Part shown: in pieces, positions 7,275-9,582 of the stretch | Layout: every line of letters begins with the position of its first letter | How positions within the stretch are numbered: position 1 is the first letter of the stretch | Assembly: GCA_964648365.1 (NCBI GenBank) | Contig: CAZYLK010000210.1 | Span: 1-9,582, forward strand | Direction of reading: 5' to 3' | Length of the DNA: 9,582 bases | DNA from: SURF-32 sp964648365 | Lineage (GTDB): Bacteria > Planctomycetota > Phycisphaerae > UBA1845 | Position numbers and translations under genes: made by a program | The notes under the pieces: model-generated | Databases searched by the model: none | What the model was told of the DNA's origin: nothing | Seen by the model: only the letters and a program-made list of their open reading frames with translations

Positions 7275-7939
7275 CGCGGGCGTCCACGGGACCGAAGGGC
7301 GAGTTCGAGGCCCAGGCGAGTCGCGGTCGCGGCCGACCAGGTCTCGGTGCCCAGCGGAACTCCCCTCACGAGGGCGGTGCGGATCGGCTCGAGCGCGAGG
7401 CTGTCCATCCGCACGTTGACGTCCGCAAGCCAGGTGGACGGTGGCGGGACCGGCCAGGGGCGCTGCCAGCGGTACAGCGGTCCTCGGTTGCTGCGCCTGA
7501 CCCACAGGCTGCCCCACCGCCAATCTTCGGCGCGATGGACCAGCCCCGCCCGCCGTGCGTTGGCCTCAACGTAGCGACAGAGCGTCAGAAAGTGGCTATC
7601 TTGCTGTACCGGCACGCTCTTGAACCGGCCTTGGTAGAGCGGCCCCTCGCCGGCGGAACCCGTGTGCGCATGCCAGCGGTGTGTGTGCGTCACGGTCACC
7701 CACTGCATCCAGGTCGAGAGGTTCGTGCTGCGCGTGGCCTCCACGACCAGGTGCCAATGGTTCGGCATCAGACACCACGCAAGCAGGTTGGGCGCGTCCG
7801 GCCGCGCCAGAGACGCGGCCAGCACGCGTTCAAACGCCAAGTAGTCTCCGTCCTTCATGAACAGCGGCAGACGCATCACCCGGCGGTTGAGGACGTGGTA
7901 GATCAGCCCCGGTTGCGTGATTCTTCGTGGACGTCCCAT
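7256..7939 (-). CDS. REP-associated tyrosine transposase (RAYT, Y1/HUH superfamily)
   Basis: This encodes 227 residues from the ATG at 7939. RAYTs are single-strand nucleases related to the IS200/IS605 transposase that bind and process short palindromic (REP/REPIN) sequences. The N-terminus PGLIYHVLNRRV (10-21) is typical. The HUH metal site is H61-W62-H63 in LMPNHWHLVV (57-66). GRFKSV (104-109) precedes the catalytic Tyr, Y123, in RYVEANARRAGLV (122-134), then EDWRWGSL (138-145). The end, LRSRGRPRK (215-223), is the usual RAYT C-terminus, so the protein is full length; only VSG and the stop are clearly extra and come from E3. No Shine-Dalgarno site precedes the ATG, and the promoter suggests a leaderless message. 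Elements E3 and E4 flank the gene, and their identical arms are the likely substrate. All catalytic residues are present, so it may be active. Confidence 0.95.
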   Translation of the reverse strand: MGRPRRITQPGLIYHVLNRRVMRLPLFMKDGDYLAFERVLAASLARPDAPNLLAWCLMPNHWHLVVEATRSTNLSTWMQWVTVTHTHRWHAHTGSAGEGPLYQGRFKSVPVQQDSHFLTLCRYVEANARRAGLVHRAEDWRWGSLWVRRSNRGPLYRWQRPWPVPPPSTWLADVNVRMDSLALEPIRTALVRGVPLGTETWSAATATRLGLELALRSRGRPRKKVSG

Positions 7940-7945
7940 GCCCGC

Positions 7946-7974
7946 AGTGTACGGAATGCGTTAGGGTGAGTCAA
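7946..7974 (-). promoter_or_regulatory. Promoter of the RAYT gene, apparently leaderless
   Basis: Reading the minus strand, TTGACT (7974-7969) and TACACT (7951-7946) are 17 bp apart, close to the sigma-70 consensus. The -10 box ends 6 bases before the ATG at 7939, so the predicted first transcribed base is at or next to the A of ATG. This agrees with the lack of any ribosome-binding site. The promoter occupies the 40 bp between the gene and element E4. Confidence 0.6.
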
Positions 7975-7979
7975 GCAGA

Positions 7980-8081
7980 GAAAAAGGTGTCAGGATGATT
8001 TTTGCGGCACCCGCAACCGATCAATCAGCCGTCACACTTCTCGGTAGTCGGTCTCGGATGGCCGCCGTTGCAACGCAAAAA

Positions 8082-8100
<19 letters not shown>
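7980..8100. mobile_element. RAYT-associated inverted-repeat element E4 (121 bp)
   Basis: The arms at 7980-8005 and 8075-8100 are perfect 26-bp inverted repeats identical to those of E1-E3. The 69-bp core aligns with the reverse complement of E2, so E4 lies in the opposite orientation to the other three. The core extends the palindrome with GCAAC (8012-8016) against GTTGC (8067-8071). The right arm supplies the last codons and TGA of carB (minus strand 8084-8082). The left arm lies 6 bp upstream of the -35 box of the RAYT promoter. Confidence 0.9.

Positions 8101-9582
<1,482 letters not shown>

Overview
The window is GC-rich, densely coding bacterial DNA, most likely from a member of the Planctomycetota or a related PVC lineage. 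That placement is an inference from codon usage, palindromic repeats around CACCGGCA..TGCCGGTG, and gene style; no rRNA or other decisive marker is present. Seven protein genes and one small doubtful one are supported.

Region 1 (51-3866, plus strand) is the most unusual part. A 201-residue helical protein with the look of an ESCRT-III/Snf7 subunit is followed 71 bp later by an ATPase with an N-terminal MIT-like domain, a Vps4-type AAA module and a Vps4-like C-terminal tail. A third protein, with an SPFH/band-7-like region, a coiled coil and a predicted beta-propeller, follows after a spacer full of short palindromes. The C-terminus of the first protein carries a MIM1-like motif, the type of motif MIT domains bind. 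I read this as a candidate bacterial ESCRT-III/Vps4-like membrane-remodelling system.

Region 2 (4178-6754, plus strand) holds a polyphosphate kinase 2 gene behind a good sigma-70-type promoter, then a SulP-family anion transporter with a C-terminal STAS domain.

Region 3 (6838-9582, minus strand) holds a short membrane-protein ORF, a REP-associated tyrosine transposase (RAYT, Y1/HUH family) behind its own promoter, and the C-terminal half of carB, which runs off the right edge.

Four copies (E1-E4) of a 119-121 bp element are interspersed. Each has perfect 26-bp terminal inverted repeats that are identical in all four copies, around a 67-69 bp core that has diverged (about 75% identity between E2 and inverted E4). 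The RAYT gene lies between E3 and E4 and is the obvious candidate for mobilising them. Five ORFs (the SPFH/propeller gene, sulP, the small membrane ORF, RAYT and carB) run into an element arm in the same frame, and all five end in the identical element-encoded tail Lys-Lys-Val-Ser-Gly-stop. In addition, carB contains an AT-rich heptamer tandem repeat inserted in frame just upstream of its second ATP-grasp half.
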